A stretch of DNA of 64,000 bases from an uncultured Acidobacteriaceae bacterium (GCA_903828675.1 CAIKND010000157.1:1-64000), one strand, 5' to 3'; positions 34,892 to 46,400 are shown, numbered from the stretch's first letter. Notes: generated by a model from the sequence alone, not told the origin. Numbers and translations are program-made.

Positions 34892-37594
34892 ATGAATACA
34901 GGCTTTTTCAAATCGTACCTACATGCACGGTCAACCCGCATGAGCCTTATGGCCGCGGGGCTGGTCATCGCCTTGCCGATGGCAGCGTGCGTCGCCCTGG
35001 CGCAGGAGCCAGCGGTGAATTCCTCGAAGATGACCACACCCGATGGCTACTCTGCGCGCCATTCGGTGGACGCGGGCGGTCGCGTGGCCAACAAGGTTGG
35101 CTCCGGCGCGATGTACGACACCCTCGTTAACCTGCAGTCCGGTCCGCGCGTCAGCGGCGAGACCATCGAACTGCACAAACTTGCCACCAACAAGCACGCG
35201 CTTGTGGACAATATGAGCGCGAGGGGTTCGGGCTTTGGCGGCGATCCGTACAACTTCGTCAAGCTCACGGCCGAGAAGGGCAAGGACTGGGAGTTCACGG
35301 GCACCTTCCGCCGCAACCGCCAGTATTTTGACTACGATCTGCTCGGAAACCCGAACAACCCCAAGGGCATCAATGTGCCAATTGGTCCCGCGTCGACCCC
35401 AACGGGCAGCTTCGCCTGGCCGCAGGTACAGCACTCCTCGTCGATGACCAACTCGGTTCGCCGCATGCTGGATACAGAGTTGAGGCTCTTCCCGGTCTCG
35501 AAGGTTGGCTTCCGCTTCGGCTATGCGCAGAACGTCATGCAGGGCTCCTCTCTGCTGCCTTCCCGCTCGGCCGGCATCATGAAGTACAGCGCCCTGTTCC
35601 AGCAGATGCAGCGCCACTCGACCGACGAGTTCACCGCGGCCATTGACTGGAAGCCGGTGAACGGCACACTCGTCACCTACGAGCAGATCATTCTCCACAA
35701 CAAGGAGAACAGCTACTTTACGCTCGATCCGAATGGATTCCTGGCACAGGAAGCCGACGGAACGCCGGTCTACCTTGGCAACTGGGATCTGGTGAGCAAC
35801 GGTGCGGGAACAGTTAATAGTGTGGCCACCGCCTTTAAGCCTTACAGTGCGGATCCAGTTGTTAACGCTGCCGGTGTAACCACCTCCTATTCGGCTTGCA
35901 ACAGCCTCGCCGTGGCGGGCCAGATCTTCACGGCCTCGTCCAATGGCGGCTTGCCCATCATCGACCCGACCTGCGCCGTGCTGACTAGCTATACGCGCAC
36001 CAACCCGACGCGCATGACGCTGCCCACCGAGACGCTGCGCTTCCAGTCCACCAGCATCAAGAACCTCAGCATTAATGGCCAGGGCAGCTATAGCGTGTCG
36101 ACCGTGAAGATGCCCAACTACTTTGAGAGTGGATCTGGCCTGAACGGCGCTCTCCGCACTGAGTACTTTGGCGCCTCCGGCAGCGGCAAGCGTAAAGTCT
36201 ACAATGCCGATCTGGGTATCACGTGGCAGGTTACGCCGAAATTCATCCTGTCCGACCAGGCCAGCCTGATGGCCAGCGCCCAGCCAGGCTCCATCACCTA
36301 TCCCAGCTACACCAAGGTGAGCACACCCACCAGCCCCGCTACCTCTGAGTCCATCAACTACGCGGGGCCCTTCACCACAGTCACCACAGTCGCAGGCGCT
36401 TCGCTCACCAGCGGCGTGGTGGCCGGCACCTACCTCGGCACCACGCAGTCCTATTTTGGCTCCGAGCAGTTAACCAACACCATGACCGCCAGCTGGCTTG
36501 CCACGCCGAATGCCAACTTCGCGCTCAGCTATCGCTACGGCAACAAGAACATTGCCCACAACGCCTCCTTCGTGCAGGGCTATGCCATCACCAGTTCGAA
36601 TGACCCGGAGCGTGACAAGACCGCGATCACCGAACAGGCGGGCATCTTCAACGCAGCCTATCGCGTGAATGCCAACTGGGACATCAACGGCACGGTGGAA
36701 GCCGCCTACAACGACAACGCGTACACCACGGCAACGCCGCGCCAGACGCGCCGGTACCGGGTGCACACCAAGTTCCGCCCGGAGAAGTGGGCCACCATCA
36801 CGGCTGCCTACACCGACGTGGAAAAGCACAACAACACGTTCACCAGCGGAGCCGACATCGCGGCGGGCACCGTCGTGTACTACGGCCAGCTGAACCATGT
36901 GGATTACACCCGCACGGCGGCCATCAGCGGCGTGCTGACGCCCAGCGAGTATATCTCGTTTGACTTTGACTACGCCTACACCGACACCTACACGGCTACC
37001 AACACCTGCTATACAGCCCAGGACAGCGGCATGGTAGTCGGCACGGCAAATACTGCAACCAGCATCAGCCCGTACTTTGCGGCCGCGGCTTCGGTGGACG
37101 CCAACGGCGCTCCGCTGCTCTGCAGGGCAAGCGCCACGGCTGCCCCGAGTAACTGGTGGGCTCGCATGTACGCGGACGCTCCCACGCAGCACGGTTCGTT
37201 CGGCGTTTTGGTCAACCCCAACAACAAGGTGACGGCCGGTGCAGGCTACCGCATCAACTCGGTTGCCGGCAGCCAGTTCTTCCTCGATGCCCGCGACGTG
37301 AACGGCGCGCTGGCCTCCAGGTACCAAACTCCGTACTTCAACGCCAGTTGGAAGGCCACTCCGGCCCTGACCTGGAAGGTTGAGTACAACTACTTCGGCT
37401 ACGTCGAAGGCGGACCCTCGGGCGCGAAGTATTGCACCCTGGATGGCGTTGGTAACCCAAATCTGGCTTCGAGCATCGTGCCATGCGCATCCATGACGGT
37501 TTCAACTGGCATGAACTCCTCGCCCGCCGGTATGACCGCGCCACGCGACTTCCACGCCAACAACATCTCACTAGGCTTTCACTACGAGTTTTGA
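34892..37594 (+). CDS. MtrB/PioB-family outer-membrane beta-barrel protein
   Basis: This 900-residue protein has a signal peptide (SLMAAGLVIALPMAACVALAQ), a body of alternating amphipathic strands rich in Tyr/Thr/Asn, and a terminal NISLGFHYEF ending in Phe, as expected for a porin inserted by Bam. Its place directly behind the decaheme cytochrome and features such as the early WEFTGTFRRNRQYFDYDLLGNPN stretch identify the MtrB/PioB family, the sheath around MtrA. I do not see the N-terminal CxxC reported in Shewanella MtrB. The ATG at 34892 has AAGTGAGG upstream; a GTG 12 bases earlier is less likely. It ends at a strong terminator. Confidence 0.88.
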   Translation: MNTGFFKSYLHARSTRMSLMAAGLVIALPMAACVALAQEPAVNSSKMTTPDGYSARHSVDAGGRVANKVGSGAMYDTLVNLQSGPRVSGETIELHKLATNKHALVDNMSARGSGFGGDPYNFVKLTAEKGKDWEFTGTFRRNRQYFDYDLLGNPNNPKGINVPIGPASTPTGSFAWPQVQHSSSMTNSVRRMLDTELRLFPVSKVGFRFGYAQNVMQGSSLLPSRSAGIMKYSALFQQMQRHSTDEFTAAIDWKPVNGTLVTYEQIILHNKENSYFTLDPNGFLAQEADGTPVYLGNWDLVSNGAGTVNSVATAFKPYSADPVVNAAGVTTSYSACNSLAVAGQIFTASSNGGLPIIDPTCAVLTSYTRTNPTRMTLPTETLRFQSTSIKNLSINGQGSYSVSTVKMPNYFESGSGLNGALRTEYFGASGSGKRKVYNADLGITWQVTPKFILSDQASLMASAQPGSITYPSYTKVSTPTSPATSESINYAGPFTTVTTVAGASLTSGVVAGTYLGTTQSYFGSEQLTNTMTASWLATPNANFALSYRYGNKNIAHNASFVQGYAITSSNDPERDKTAITEQAGIFNAAYRVNANWDINGTVEAAYNDNAYTTATPRQTRRYRVHTKFRPEKWATITAAYTDVEKHNNTFTSGADIAAGTVVYYGQLNHVDYTRTAAISGVLTPSEYISFDFDYAYTDTYTATNTCYTAQDSGMVVGTANTATSISPYFAAAASVDANGAPLLCRASATAAPSNWWARMYADAPTQHGSFGVLVNPNNKVTAGAGYRINSVAGSQFFLDARDVNGALASRYQTPYFNASWKATPALTWKVEYNYFGYVEGGPSGAKYCTLDGVGNPNLASSIVPCASMTVSTGMNSSPAGMTAPRDFHANNISLGFHYEF

Positions 37595-37622
37595 CGGAAA
37601 CGCCGTCAAGGCTGACAATTAC

Positions 37623-37668
37623 GGGGGTGGACCGGGATCGGGAATTTCCCCGGTCCACCCCTTTTTAC
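37623..37668 (+). terminator. Rho-independent terminator after the porin gene
   Basis: GGGGTGGACCGGG and CCCGGTCCACCCC form a long GC-rich stem followed by TTTTTA. It separates the decaheme-porin pair from the small cytochrome genes. Confidence 0.85.
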
Positions 37669-37798
37669 GCTCCACCCTGCTCAGCAGCGCTTGACCGGCA
37701 ACTGGATGGGCGTCTGAACGCAAGGCGGCAAGAGATCTACGGCTATTTCCATGCCCGTACGGGAAGGAAGAGTCGGCAATGAAATTCAGGAGTTTTAC

Positions 37799-38122
37799 AT
37801 GAATAAGTCAATTCGGTTCATACTGGCATCGGCCGCGGTATTCATGCTGGCTGGCGCTATGAGCTTCGCCCAGTCCGCTGGGGAAGCGACTTACAAGACA
37901 AAGTGCCAGAGCTGCCACGGCGCTGCCGGCATTCCAAGCCCGGCCATGGCCAAGGCGATGGGCGTCAAGCCGGTCACCGATCCAGCGGTCAAGAGTTCCA
38001 CCGCGGCAAAGATGATCGCCTCCACAAAGAACGGAATGGGCAAGATGCCGGCGTTCAAGGACAAGCTCACCGATGCCCAGATCACAGACTCCGTGACCTA
38101 TTTCCGCAGCTTCACTAAGTAA
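37799..38122 (+). CDS. Periplasmic monoheme cytochrome c (first of two paralogs)
   Basis: This 107-residue class I-like cytochrome c has a signal peptide ending near AMSFAQ, a single CQSCH heme site, and a likely Met ligand in NGMGKMPAFKDKL. The C-terminal helix DAQITDSVTYFRSF is typical. AGGAG precedes the ATG. It is probably a soluble electron shuttle between the inner-membrane cytochrome and the decaheme protein. It is closely similar to the next gene, pointing to tandem duplication. Confidence 0.92.
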   Translation: MNKSIRFILASAAVFMLAGAMSFAQSAGEATYKTKCQSCHGAAGIPSPAMAKAMGVKPVTDPAVKSSTAAKMIASTKNGMGKMPAFKDKLTDAQITDSVTYFRSFTK

Positions 38123-38160
38123 AAGATAAAAGGCACAGTTCCTGAGTTGAAGAAAGGGAG

Positions 38161-38179
38161 CCGCGCCTTTTTGCGCGGA
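38161..38179 (+). other. Small hairpin between the two cytochrome genes
   Basis: CCGCGC-CTTTT-TGCGCGG forms a short hairpin 38 bases past the first cytochrome stop. There is no U-tract, so termination is doubtful; it may separate or stabilise the two messages. Confidence 0.3.
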
Positions 38180-38308
38180 ATGGTGTTCGTATTGTTATGT
38201 TGGAAGTTGCTCCAGGGCCAGCAGCAGAGCAATTAGCCGGGAGCGAAAGAAGTTTTCATCCGGCAGGCGCCGCCAGCGCAAACCGGCAAAGAAAGAAGGA
38301 GATTCGCA

Positions 38309-38626
38309 ATGACAAAGATGATCCGTTCCGCGGCTGCGTTTGCGGCGGTTGTTCTTCTGACCGGCGCCATGAGCTTCGCCGAATCCGGCGATGCAATCTA
38401 CAAGGCCAACTGCCAGAGCTGCCACGGCGCCACCGGCACGCCTAACCCAGGAATTGCCAAGATGATGGGCGTCAAGCCTGCCTCGGACCCGTCCTACAAG
38501 ACAGTGAGCGCGGCCGACATGAGCGCCGCCGTCAAGAACGGCAAAGGCAAGATGAAGCCGTTCGCGGGCAAGCTGACCGACGCGCAGATCACGGCTGCGG
38601 TTACGTTTTTCCGCACCCTGAAATAG
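38309..38626 (+). CDS. Periplasmic monoheme cytochrome c (second of two paralogs)
   Basis: This 105-residue protein is parallel to the preceding one: signal peptide ending AMSFAE, one CQSCHGATGTPNPG heme site, and a probable Met ligand in GKGKMKPFAGKL. The two proteins share the core pattern IxKMMGVKPxxDP, the K-rich loop and the LTDAQIT C-terminal helix, but their signal peptides and charges differ, so they may have different partners or potentials. AAGGAG precedes the ATG. The next gene, the membrane cytochrome, follows after a small hairpin. Confidence 0.92.
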   Translation: MTKMIRSAAAFAAVVLLTGAMSFAESGDAIYKANCQSCHGATGTPNPGIAKMMGVKPASDPSYKTVSAADMSAAVKNGKGKMKPFAGKLTDAQITAAVTFFRTLK

Positions 38627-38651
38627 GAAGTACAATCAACGGGAAGTGCAA

Positions 38652-38673
38652 TCGGCCCGCCGCTTTGGCGGGC
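38652..38673 (+). other. Hairpin between the second monoheme cytochrome and the membrane cytochrome
   Basis: GGCCCGCC and GGCGGGCC form an 8-bp stem with a short loop, 26 bases before the GTG start of the next gene. It lacks a U-tract and may tune downstream expression. Confidence 0.45.
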
Positions 38674-38698
38674 CATCCATTTGAGTGGGGAGGGAAAG

Positions 38699-40129
38699 GT
38701 GCCATTGCTTCAAAAATTTCGTGAAGGCTGGGTGCGCCCGGCGCTGTTTTTCGGCAACAATCCCATCAGTCTCGCCGGCGGAGCCATAACCAGCGCCTCC
38801 GGCGTGACCATGATCGGCTATTGGCTGGTCGAGTTGTTCGGCCGGTTCAATGAGAATCCTTACGTAGGCATCATCTTCTTCCTGCTTCTGCCGGGATTGT
38901 TTATCGCCGGACTGGCGCTGATTCCCGTGGGCGTGTTCATACGCCACAGAAAGCTCCAGAAAGCCGGGCAGATTCCCGCCCAGTATCCCAAGATCGATCT
39001 CAACGACAGGATGTTTCGCCACGGCCTGGATATTGTGCTGCTGGCCACTATCGTCAATCTGCTGGTTGTCGCCATGGCAAGCTATCGCGGTGCCGCCTAC
39101 ATGGATTCGCCCCAGTTCTGCGGCCAGTCCTGCCATGTCATGCATCCCGAGTACGCGGCCTACAAGATCTCCGCACACTCCCATGTTGCCTGCGTGGAGT
39201 GCCACATCGGCTCGGGCGCTCAAGCGTATTTCAGCGCCAAGGTGAACGGAACCAAGCAACTCCTCGAAGTCTCCTTCGATCGCTATCCCACGCCCATTCC
39301 GTCGCCAGTCACAAGTCTGCGTCCGGCGCGGGTCATCTGCGAAGGCTGCCATACGCCGGCCAAGTTCGTTGGGGAAAAGTTGCTGGTCAAGTCATCGTTC
39401 GCCGACGATGAAAAGAACACTGAAGCGCAAACTGTGCTGGTATTGCACCTGGGCGGCGAAGATTCGCTTTCCCATCTGACCGGCATTCACGGAGTTCACC
39501 TCAATCACATGGAATACATCGCCGCCGACCCAACCCGCGGCAATATTCCCTGGGTGCAGAGGCAGAATCCCGACGGCACCGAAACCGTCTTTGCCGCTTC
39601 CGCTCTGAACGGAGCAATACCCCAGGGTGAGCGCCGCACGATGGATTGCATCGATTGCCACAACCGCGCCTCGCACACCTTCCAGACTCCGGAAGACGCA
39701 CTCAACCGCTCCATGGCCGATGGCGCCATCAGTGCCGATCTGCCCTGGGTCCACAAGGAGGGTCTGGAACTCCTCAAGACCACCTATGCCAGTCAGGATG
39801 AAGCGCGCGTCAAGATCCCTGCGCAGCTTGCGGCCTTCTACCAGGCGCAGCATCCCGAGGTGTTGCAGACAAAGGCAGCGCTTGTGAAAACAGCCGGAGA
39901 ACAACTGACGACGATCTACACTCAGAACGTTTTCCCAGACATGAAAGTCACTTGGGGAACCCACCCCAACAACATCGGGCACATGAGCTATCCGGGTTGC
40001 TTCCGCTGCCATGATGGCGATCACGTGGCCAAGGGTGGAAAAGCCATTACACAGGATTGCGCCAACTGCCATAACCTGCTCGCTGTTGAAGAAGCAAAGC
40101 CCAAGGTGCTATCCGACCTGGGTCTTTAG
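38699..40129 (+). CDS. Membrane-anchored hexaheme c-type cytochrome (NapC/NirT-like)
   Basis: This 476-residue protein has three N-terminal hydrophobic segments (about 25-120) and a periplasmic domain with six heme motifs: CGQSCH (a Cx3CH variant followed by VMHPEY), CVECH, CEGCH, CIDCH, CFRCH and CANCH. NapC/NirT-like proteins take electrons from quinols and pass them to periplasmic carriers; multiheme forms such as ImcH of Geobacter feed extracellular electron transfer. The GTG at 38699 sits behind GGGGAGG and is preferred over a TTG upstream. It closes the electron-transfer cluster, giving a route from quinol pool to monoheme cytochromes to decaheme-porin conduit. A strong terminator follows. 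Confidence 0.9.
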   Translation: MPLLQKFREGWVRPALFFGNNPISLAGGAITSASGVTMIGYWLVELFGRFNENPYVGIIFFLLLPGLFIAGLALIPVGVFIRHRKLQKAGQIPAQYPKIDLNDRMFRHGLDIVLLATIVNLLVVAMASYRGAAYMDSPQFCGQSCHVMHPEYAAYKISAHSHVACVECHIGSGAQAYFSAKVNGTKQLLEVSFDRYPTPIPSPVTSLRPARVICEGCHTPAKFVGEKLLVKSSFADDEKNTEAQTVLVLHLGGEDSLSHLTGIHGVHLNHMEYIAADPTRGNIPWVQRQNPDGTETVFAASALNGAIPQGERRTMDCIDCHNRASHTFQTPEDALNRSMADGAISADLPWVHKEGLELLKTTYASQDEARVKIPAQLAAFYQAQHPEVLQTKAALVKTAGEQLTTIYTQNVFPDMKVTWGTHPNNIGHMSYPGCFRCHDGDHVAKGGKAITQDCANCHNLLAVEEAKPKVLSDLGL

Positions 40130-40150
40130 CAGAGAACCAAACTGCGTCCC

Positions 40151-40187
40151 AAGGCCCCGGCGGCTTCAATATTCCGCCGGGGCCTTT
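40151..40187 (+). terminator. Rho-independent terminator after the hexaheme cytochrome
   Basis: AAGGCCCCGGCGG and its exact complement form a 13-bp stem with a 10-base loop, ending CCTTTA. The rest of the gap to 40407 shows no clear feature. Confidence 0.82.
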
Positions 40188-40407
40188 ACATTCCAGTTAA
40201 CTCGGCAAGTCCTGTCCTATAAATAATCTGCTATCTGACCACGCTCAACCGCTATACAATCAAGCCGAAGCACACCGAATGCGCAGGCCCTCTGCCTAAA
40301 TGGCACAGGGCATAAAGATACTTCCGTAGTGGGAGATTGGGCGTTGCCCTTTTCGTCCGTAAGGAACAATGCGCAATACTCTCGGGCTTCCAATACTAAA
40401 GAGGAAC

Positions 40408-43400
40408 ATGGCACAGAAACGAAGCTTCGGTCTGCCGCTTGCAATTCTTCTCCTGGCCAGCCTCGGAGCTGTCGTCGCGCAGACCCCGGCTAACCACCCC
40501 ATGGAAAAAGACCTGTCCGTCGGGACCCCGGCTAACCACCCCACGGGCCAAAACTCGCCCTCTTTGGCCACGGTATCGCGCCTCGATGGAGATTGGCGTA
40601 GCACCTCCGCGGTGGCTGTTCCAAACAGCATCTCCCCCCTGATCCGCGCGGCTTTAGATCAGGGTGAAGCTCCTCCCGCTGAGCTCCTTGAGCGTATGCT
40701 GCTGCTGCTCGCGCCCTCCGCAGCCCAGCAGCAGGCACTCACCGGGCAGTTGAAAGACCTCGAGAATCCAGCTTCACCGGCATATCATCACTGGCTTACC
40801 CCGGCCGCCTTTGCCGACTCTTACGCCAACTCGGCCACCGATGTTACGGCAGTCGCGGCATGGTTGCAGAGCCGGGGCCTCAAGGTAGCTCCCTTGCCCG
40901 CCAGCCGCGGCTGGATCGAGTTTTCCGGGACAGTTTCCCAGGTCGAGCAGACTTTTCAGACGCAGATTCATTTAGTAGCCACAGCAGCCGGGCCCCGCCC
41001 TGTGCTGGCCGGCGGGGTCTCGGTTCCCGCCGCACTCAAGCCGTTAATCTATGGGCTCATTTCGCTGGACGGAGCCGTTTCAACTCCGGCGCTCACCGCT
41101 CCCCGGCCGGTCTCTTCCACGACCGGCGAACTGATTGCCCAAACTTCGCTGGCAACCGCTGAAGCCCTCACACCACAACTCGCCGCGCAGCTACTCCATC
41201 TCGATACACTCCAGACGTCCGGCGTAACCGGTGCTGGCGAGACCATCGCCATTGCAACGCGCAGCAATGTCGCGAGTGCGGACGTTGACGCCTTCCGTGC
41301 AGCCTTCGCCCTGCCCGCGATACCGCTCAAGGTCACTTTGAACGGCGCGGACCCCGGGTTGACGGGCGATCAGGCACAGGCAACCCTAACGGCTTCCTGG
41401 GCAGCAGCCGCGGCTCCCGGCGCCCAGATCCTCCTGGTTCCCGCAGCCACCACAGCCGCCACCGATGGACTCGATCTGTCGCTTGCGGCCATCGTCGATC
41501 AGGCATTGGCGCACACTGTGGCGGTCGGCTACTCCTCCTGCGAGGCGGGGATGAGTGCGGCGCACCAAGCCTATTACTCAGCGCTCTACAGCCAGGCGGC
41601 GGCGGAGGGCATCGCGGTGGTAGCCGCAGCCGGAGACAGCGGCGCCTCCGCCTGCCATTTGGCGGGCAGCGATGCGCCGGTCAGCACCGGTTACGCCGTC
41701 AATGCGCTAGCCTCCACCCCCTGGAACACAGCCGTTGGCGTTGCGGCTTTTGACGCCACAGGTCCGGCAGCAGGGAACACCGCACTCGCAGCGTGGTCTC
41801 CGGTCACCTCGACCGATCCGGATTATGCGAGCGGTGGCGGCCGCAGCACCTTGTATGAAGCGCCAACGTGGCAGCCCCTGCCCGCGCAACCAGCTTCGGG
41901 AGTTCCGACAATCGGCATCCACAACCGGCTGGTGCCGGACGTGGCGTTGCCCACTGCCATCGATTCGGGAGTGAATCGCGGGCTGGCCTTCTGCCTGAGC
42001 GGTTCAGCGGTTTCAAGCGATTGCACGCTGGTGCGCAGCGGCGGCAGTTCAGCGGCAGCGGCGCTCTTTGCGGGCATCGCTGCGCTGGTAGCTCAAAAGC
42101 ATGGTCCGCAGGGTAACCTCGCGCCCAACCTGTATGCACTCACCAGCCGCAGCGGCATCTTCAACGATGTGCGGCAAGGTAGCGCGCAACTCAGATGCGT
42201 GGCAGGCAGCCCCGGATGCGACGCTTCGGAACAGATCGGCTTTACAGCCGCCACGGGTTACGATTTGGCCACCGGGCTTGGTACGGTTAACGCCCAGGCG
42301 CTCGTCGGTCTCTGGGGGGTCGCTCCGCAGATCGGCACCGACGCGGTGCACGTCTCACTATTGATTTCACCCCTGCAAGCCAACTCGACCTACAATCCGT
42401 CGGCCCAGGTTACGCTTTCCTCCACCGTGCTCTCCCTTACGGGCCACGGAACACCCTCCGGTACGGTGACGTTTTTTGATAATTCCACCGGCACGCCCGT
42501 CTCTTCGGCGCCTTCGGCGCTTGATGCTGGCGGAAATGCAACGCTTACCACCCAAGGTGTGTTTGCCGCGGGTGGCAATGAGATGGTGGCCATTTACAAC
42601 GGCGACAACACATACGGCACTGGCACTTCGACGCCGCCTGTCAACGTCAACATCCAGGCCAGCACAACCAGCCTCGCGGTTGTGCCCTCCAATTACAACC
42701 CCGCCTCCGGCTCCACTATCTCAGTCATTGTTACTTTGACCGTGGGCAGCCCGGTTGCTGGCAGCACTCCGCCCAGCGGTTTGATTACGCTGAATCTTGA
42801 CGGCTTGCCCACGACAGCGGCACTGCTATCCACTACAGGCCCCACCACCACGGCAACCCTTTCGCTCCTCATACCTGCCAGCAGTTCGCTTCACTCCCAT
42901 GCGCTGCAGGCCACTTACGCGGGCGACACCAACTACTCTGCGTCCACCTCGCCCCCGGTTACCGTCAACGTAGCCACGAGCGGGACGACATCGGTTGTCA
43001 CCCCCGCCACCACCACGCCCTTTGCAAACAATTCTCTGGTCTTGACCGCCACGGTTAGTCCGGGCGCTACCGGCGCGACAGCGCCTACCGGAACCTTCAC
43101 CTTCACCCTGGATGGGGTAGCTCAGGGAACCGCGACGCTTGTTCCCGGCCTCCCTTCCACCGCGACTCTCGCCATTACCGTGCCTGCCACCGGAAACCAC
43201 ACGGTTGGGGGGTCCTACGGCGGCGATGCCAACAACGCAGGTTCAACGGCGCCTGCGGTTACCATCACAGTATCCAAAGGCCCCACGACGCTGGCTCTGG
43301 TTCCAGCCACAAGCACCCCCGCCCCCGGCGCTCCACTTCAGGTAACGGCTAACCTCAGCGAAATGTCCCCAGGCGCTGCCATCGCAACCGGCACAGTGAC

Positions 43401-46400
43401 GTTTTCAATGGACGGCGTAACCCAGGGAACGGCGGTTGTAGTCTCGGGAACCGCGGCGACCTTGACGATTACCGCGCCGACCGCCGGAACCCACACTCTG
43501 CAAGCCGTATATAGCGGCGACGGAAACTATACTGGATCGACCGCGCCCATCGTGTCCATCACGATCTCCAAGGTGGTTACCACCCTGGTCGTTACGCCGG
43601 CCACCACCACGCCCGCGGCGGGCAGTTCCCTCGCGGTGGCGGCCACTCTCACCCTCGCATCCACTCTCTCGGCGCTCCCCACAGGAACCATTACCTACTC
43701 GCTCGATGGGGTCACTCAAGGAACCATGTCCGTGGTGTCAGGTTCTCCCTCAACTACGAGCATGACGATCACGGTGCCTGCTTCAGGAACCCACTTTCTG
43801 ACGGCCACATACAGCGGCGACACCTTCTACGCCGGTGCCACATCTGCGGCAGTCAACATTACCGTCACCAAGACCGCCACCACTCTCGTGGTCGCTCCGT
43901 CCACCACCACGCCGGCCTCGGGCAGCCCGCTCCAGGTCACGGCCACCATCACGCCCACTGCATACGGTTCTACCCTGCCCACCGGGACCGTGACTTTCTC
44001 GCTCGACGGCGCAATCCAGGGAGCGCAGAACGTCACTTCGGGTACGCCCTCCACCGCGACCATCACGTTCACGGTGACATCAGCAGGAACCCATACCCTG
44101 CAGGCCTCCTACAGCGGCGACAACACCTACGCAGCCTCAACCGCGTCGTCGGTTCTCGTCACCGTTTCCAAAACCTCGACCACCCTCACCGTGACTCCAG
44201 CCACCACCACGCCCACTGCGGGCAGTGCGTTGCAGGTCACGGCCAACGTCTACCCTTCGGCAACCCTCACCACCCTACCCACGGGCTCGGTGACCTTCAC
44301 GCTGGACGGTGTGACCCAAGGAACCGGGACTCTGATCTCGGGTTCGCCTTCGAGCGCGACCATTACGTTCACCGTGTCATCTTCTGGGTCGCACATCCTG
44401 CAGGCTACCTACGGCGGCGACACGATTTACTCGGCCTCGACGGCAATCTCCATCACGCTCAACGTCTACAAGAGTACCCCTACGGTGCTCGTTACTCCGG
44501 CCACCACCACTCCGGTCGCTGGCAGCACGTTACAAATATCGGCTTCCATCAGCGCCGCCACCGGCTCCACATCGCCAACCGGGACAGTGAACTTTACGCT
44601 CGACGGAGCAGCCATAGGAACCACGCTGGTTGTCGCGGGGTCGCCCTCTTCCGCGAACATCACCATCGCCACGCCGGCCATAGGAATTCATACCATCCAG
44701 GCCATTTACAGCGGCGATGGCAACTACAACGGCGTAACTTCGCCGGGCGCGACAATCTCCGTGTCCAAGGGCTCCACCACGCTGGCGGTAACTCCGGCTA
44801 CTGTCACTCCACTCAGCGGGAGCAACCTGCTGGTCACCGCGACTCTCACCTCAACGGTTTCCAGCACCACCGTCCCCACGGGAACGGTCAACTTCACGCT
44901 TGATGGCGTCACCGTCGGCAACGGAATCGTGGCAGGCGGAACCACCGCGAGCATCAACATCACGGCGCCCACCAGCGGTATTCACGCCTTGCAGGCCTCC
45001 TATGCCGGCGACGCAAACTACAACGGTTCGGTGTCCCCGCCGGTAAACATCACTATCGCCAAGACTCCCACCACGCTGCTCATCACTCCAGCCACCAACA
45101 CCCCCGCGCTTGGCGCAACCCTGCCGGTAACGGCCACCATTACACCGTCCGCCTTCGGTTCTACACTGCCTTCCGGAACTGTGACCTTTACCGTGGACGG
45201 AGTCACCACCAGCATTCAGTCGGTAACGGCGGGCTCTCCATCGACGGCCACCGTCACTCTCCCCGCGCTTTCTCCGGGGGCGCACACGCTTTCGGCCTTC
45301 TATAGCGGCGACACTTACTACGCCTCTTCCACCGCCGCGTCGATTGCCGTCACCGTGCCCAAGAGCCCCACCACCATGACGATTACCCCGGCCACCACCA
45401 CACCCGCCGGGGGCAGTTCATTGTCGGTATCGGCCACCATCACCGCCACCAGCCCTGGCGCAACGCTGCCCACGGGCACCGTAGCCTTCCTGCTCGATGG
45501 CGCCAGCGCCGGCATCGTCGCAGTCGTGCCCGGCAACCCGGCCAGCGCCAGCATCGTGCTTCTCTCCACCACCATCACGCCGGGTACCCACATTCTGCAG
45601 GCTACCTACAGCGGCGACAGTTACTATGGCACCACCACCGCGCCGGCCGTCTCCCTCAACGTCTCCAAGAGCCCCTCTGCAATCACGCTCACGCCGTCCA
45701 CTCTCACGCCCACTGCGGGCGGGTCCATGCTGGTCACGGCCTTCATCACCTCGTCGAGCCCCTCCGCAACCCAGCCCACAGGCACCGTCACAATCACGGA
45801 GGATGGCTCCACCGTAGGTGTCGGAACTGTGGTGCCCGGTGCGCCCTCCATCGCCACCATCACCATCCCCATGGTTGCCGCGGGAGCGCATATTCTGGCC
45901 GGCACCTACAGCGGCGATGTCTTCTACACGGCTTCAAATTCATCGACGGTCGCCATTGTCGCGTCCAAGGGCACTACCGTAACCACGGTTACGGCCACGC
46001 CGGCTTCCCTCACCGCCGGGGTCAACGAGACTCTTACCGCAACCATCGCTCCGTCGAATTCGATCACCGGCGTCCTCTACACCATCACCGGCACTGTAAG
46101 CTTCTACGACGGCGGGTCGACGCTGCTGGGCAAGGCAGCTGTCACCGCCAACACGGCGACTCTCACCGGCGTCGCGCTGAAAGACAACATCGACCACACC
46201 ATCACCGCAATCTACTCGGGTGATAGCAACTGGGTAGGAAGCGCCTCGAGCGTGCTGCCTCTGGCCGCGACCACACTGCCCGACTACGTGGTGCTTACTT
46301 CGAACTTCTCCACCGTTCAGCCCGGAGCGGCAGTGGTGCTTACCGCCACCGTGACGCCCGCCGCCTTGCCCGCCACCACCGGCGAGCAAAACCCCACCGG

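Noticed and set aside
33799-37594. DMSO reductase accessory genes (dmsEF) rather than a metal conduit
   Set aside because: No molybdopterin catalytic subunit or its partners are in the window. I keep DmsE/MtrA as a family name but do not assign DMSO respiration; it remains possible if dmsAB lies elsewhere.
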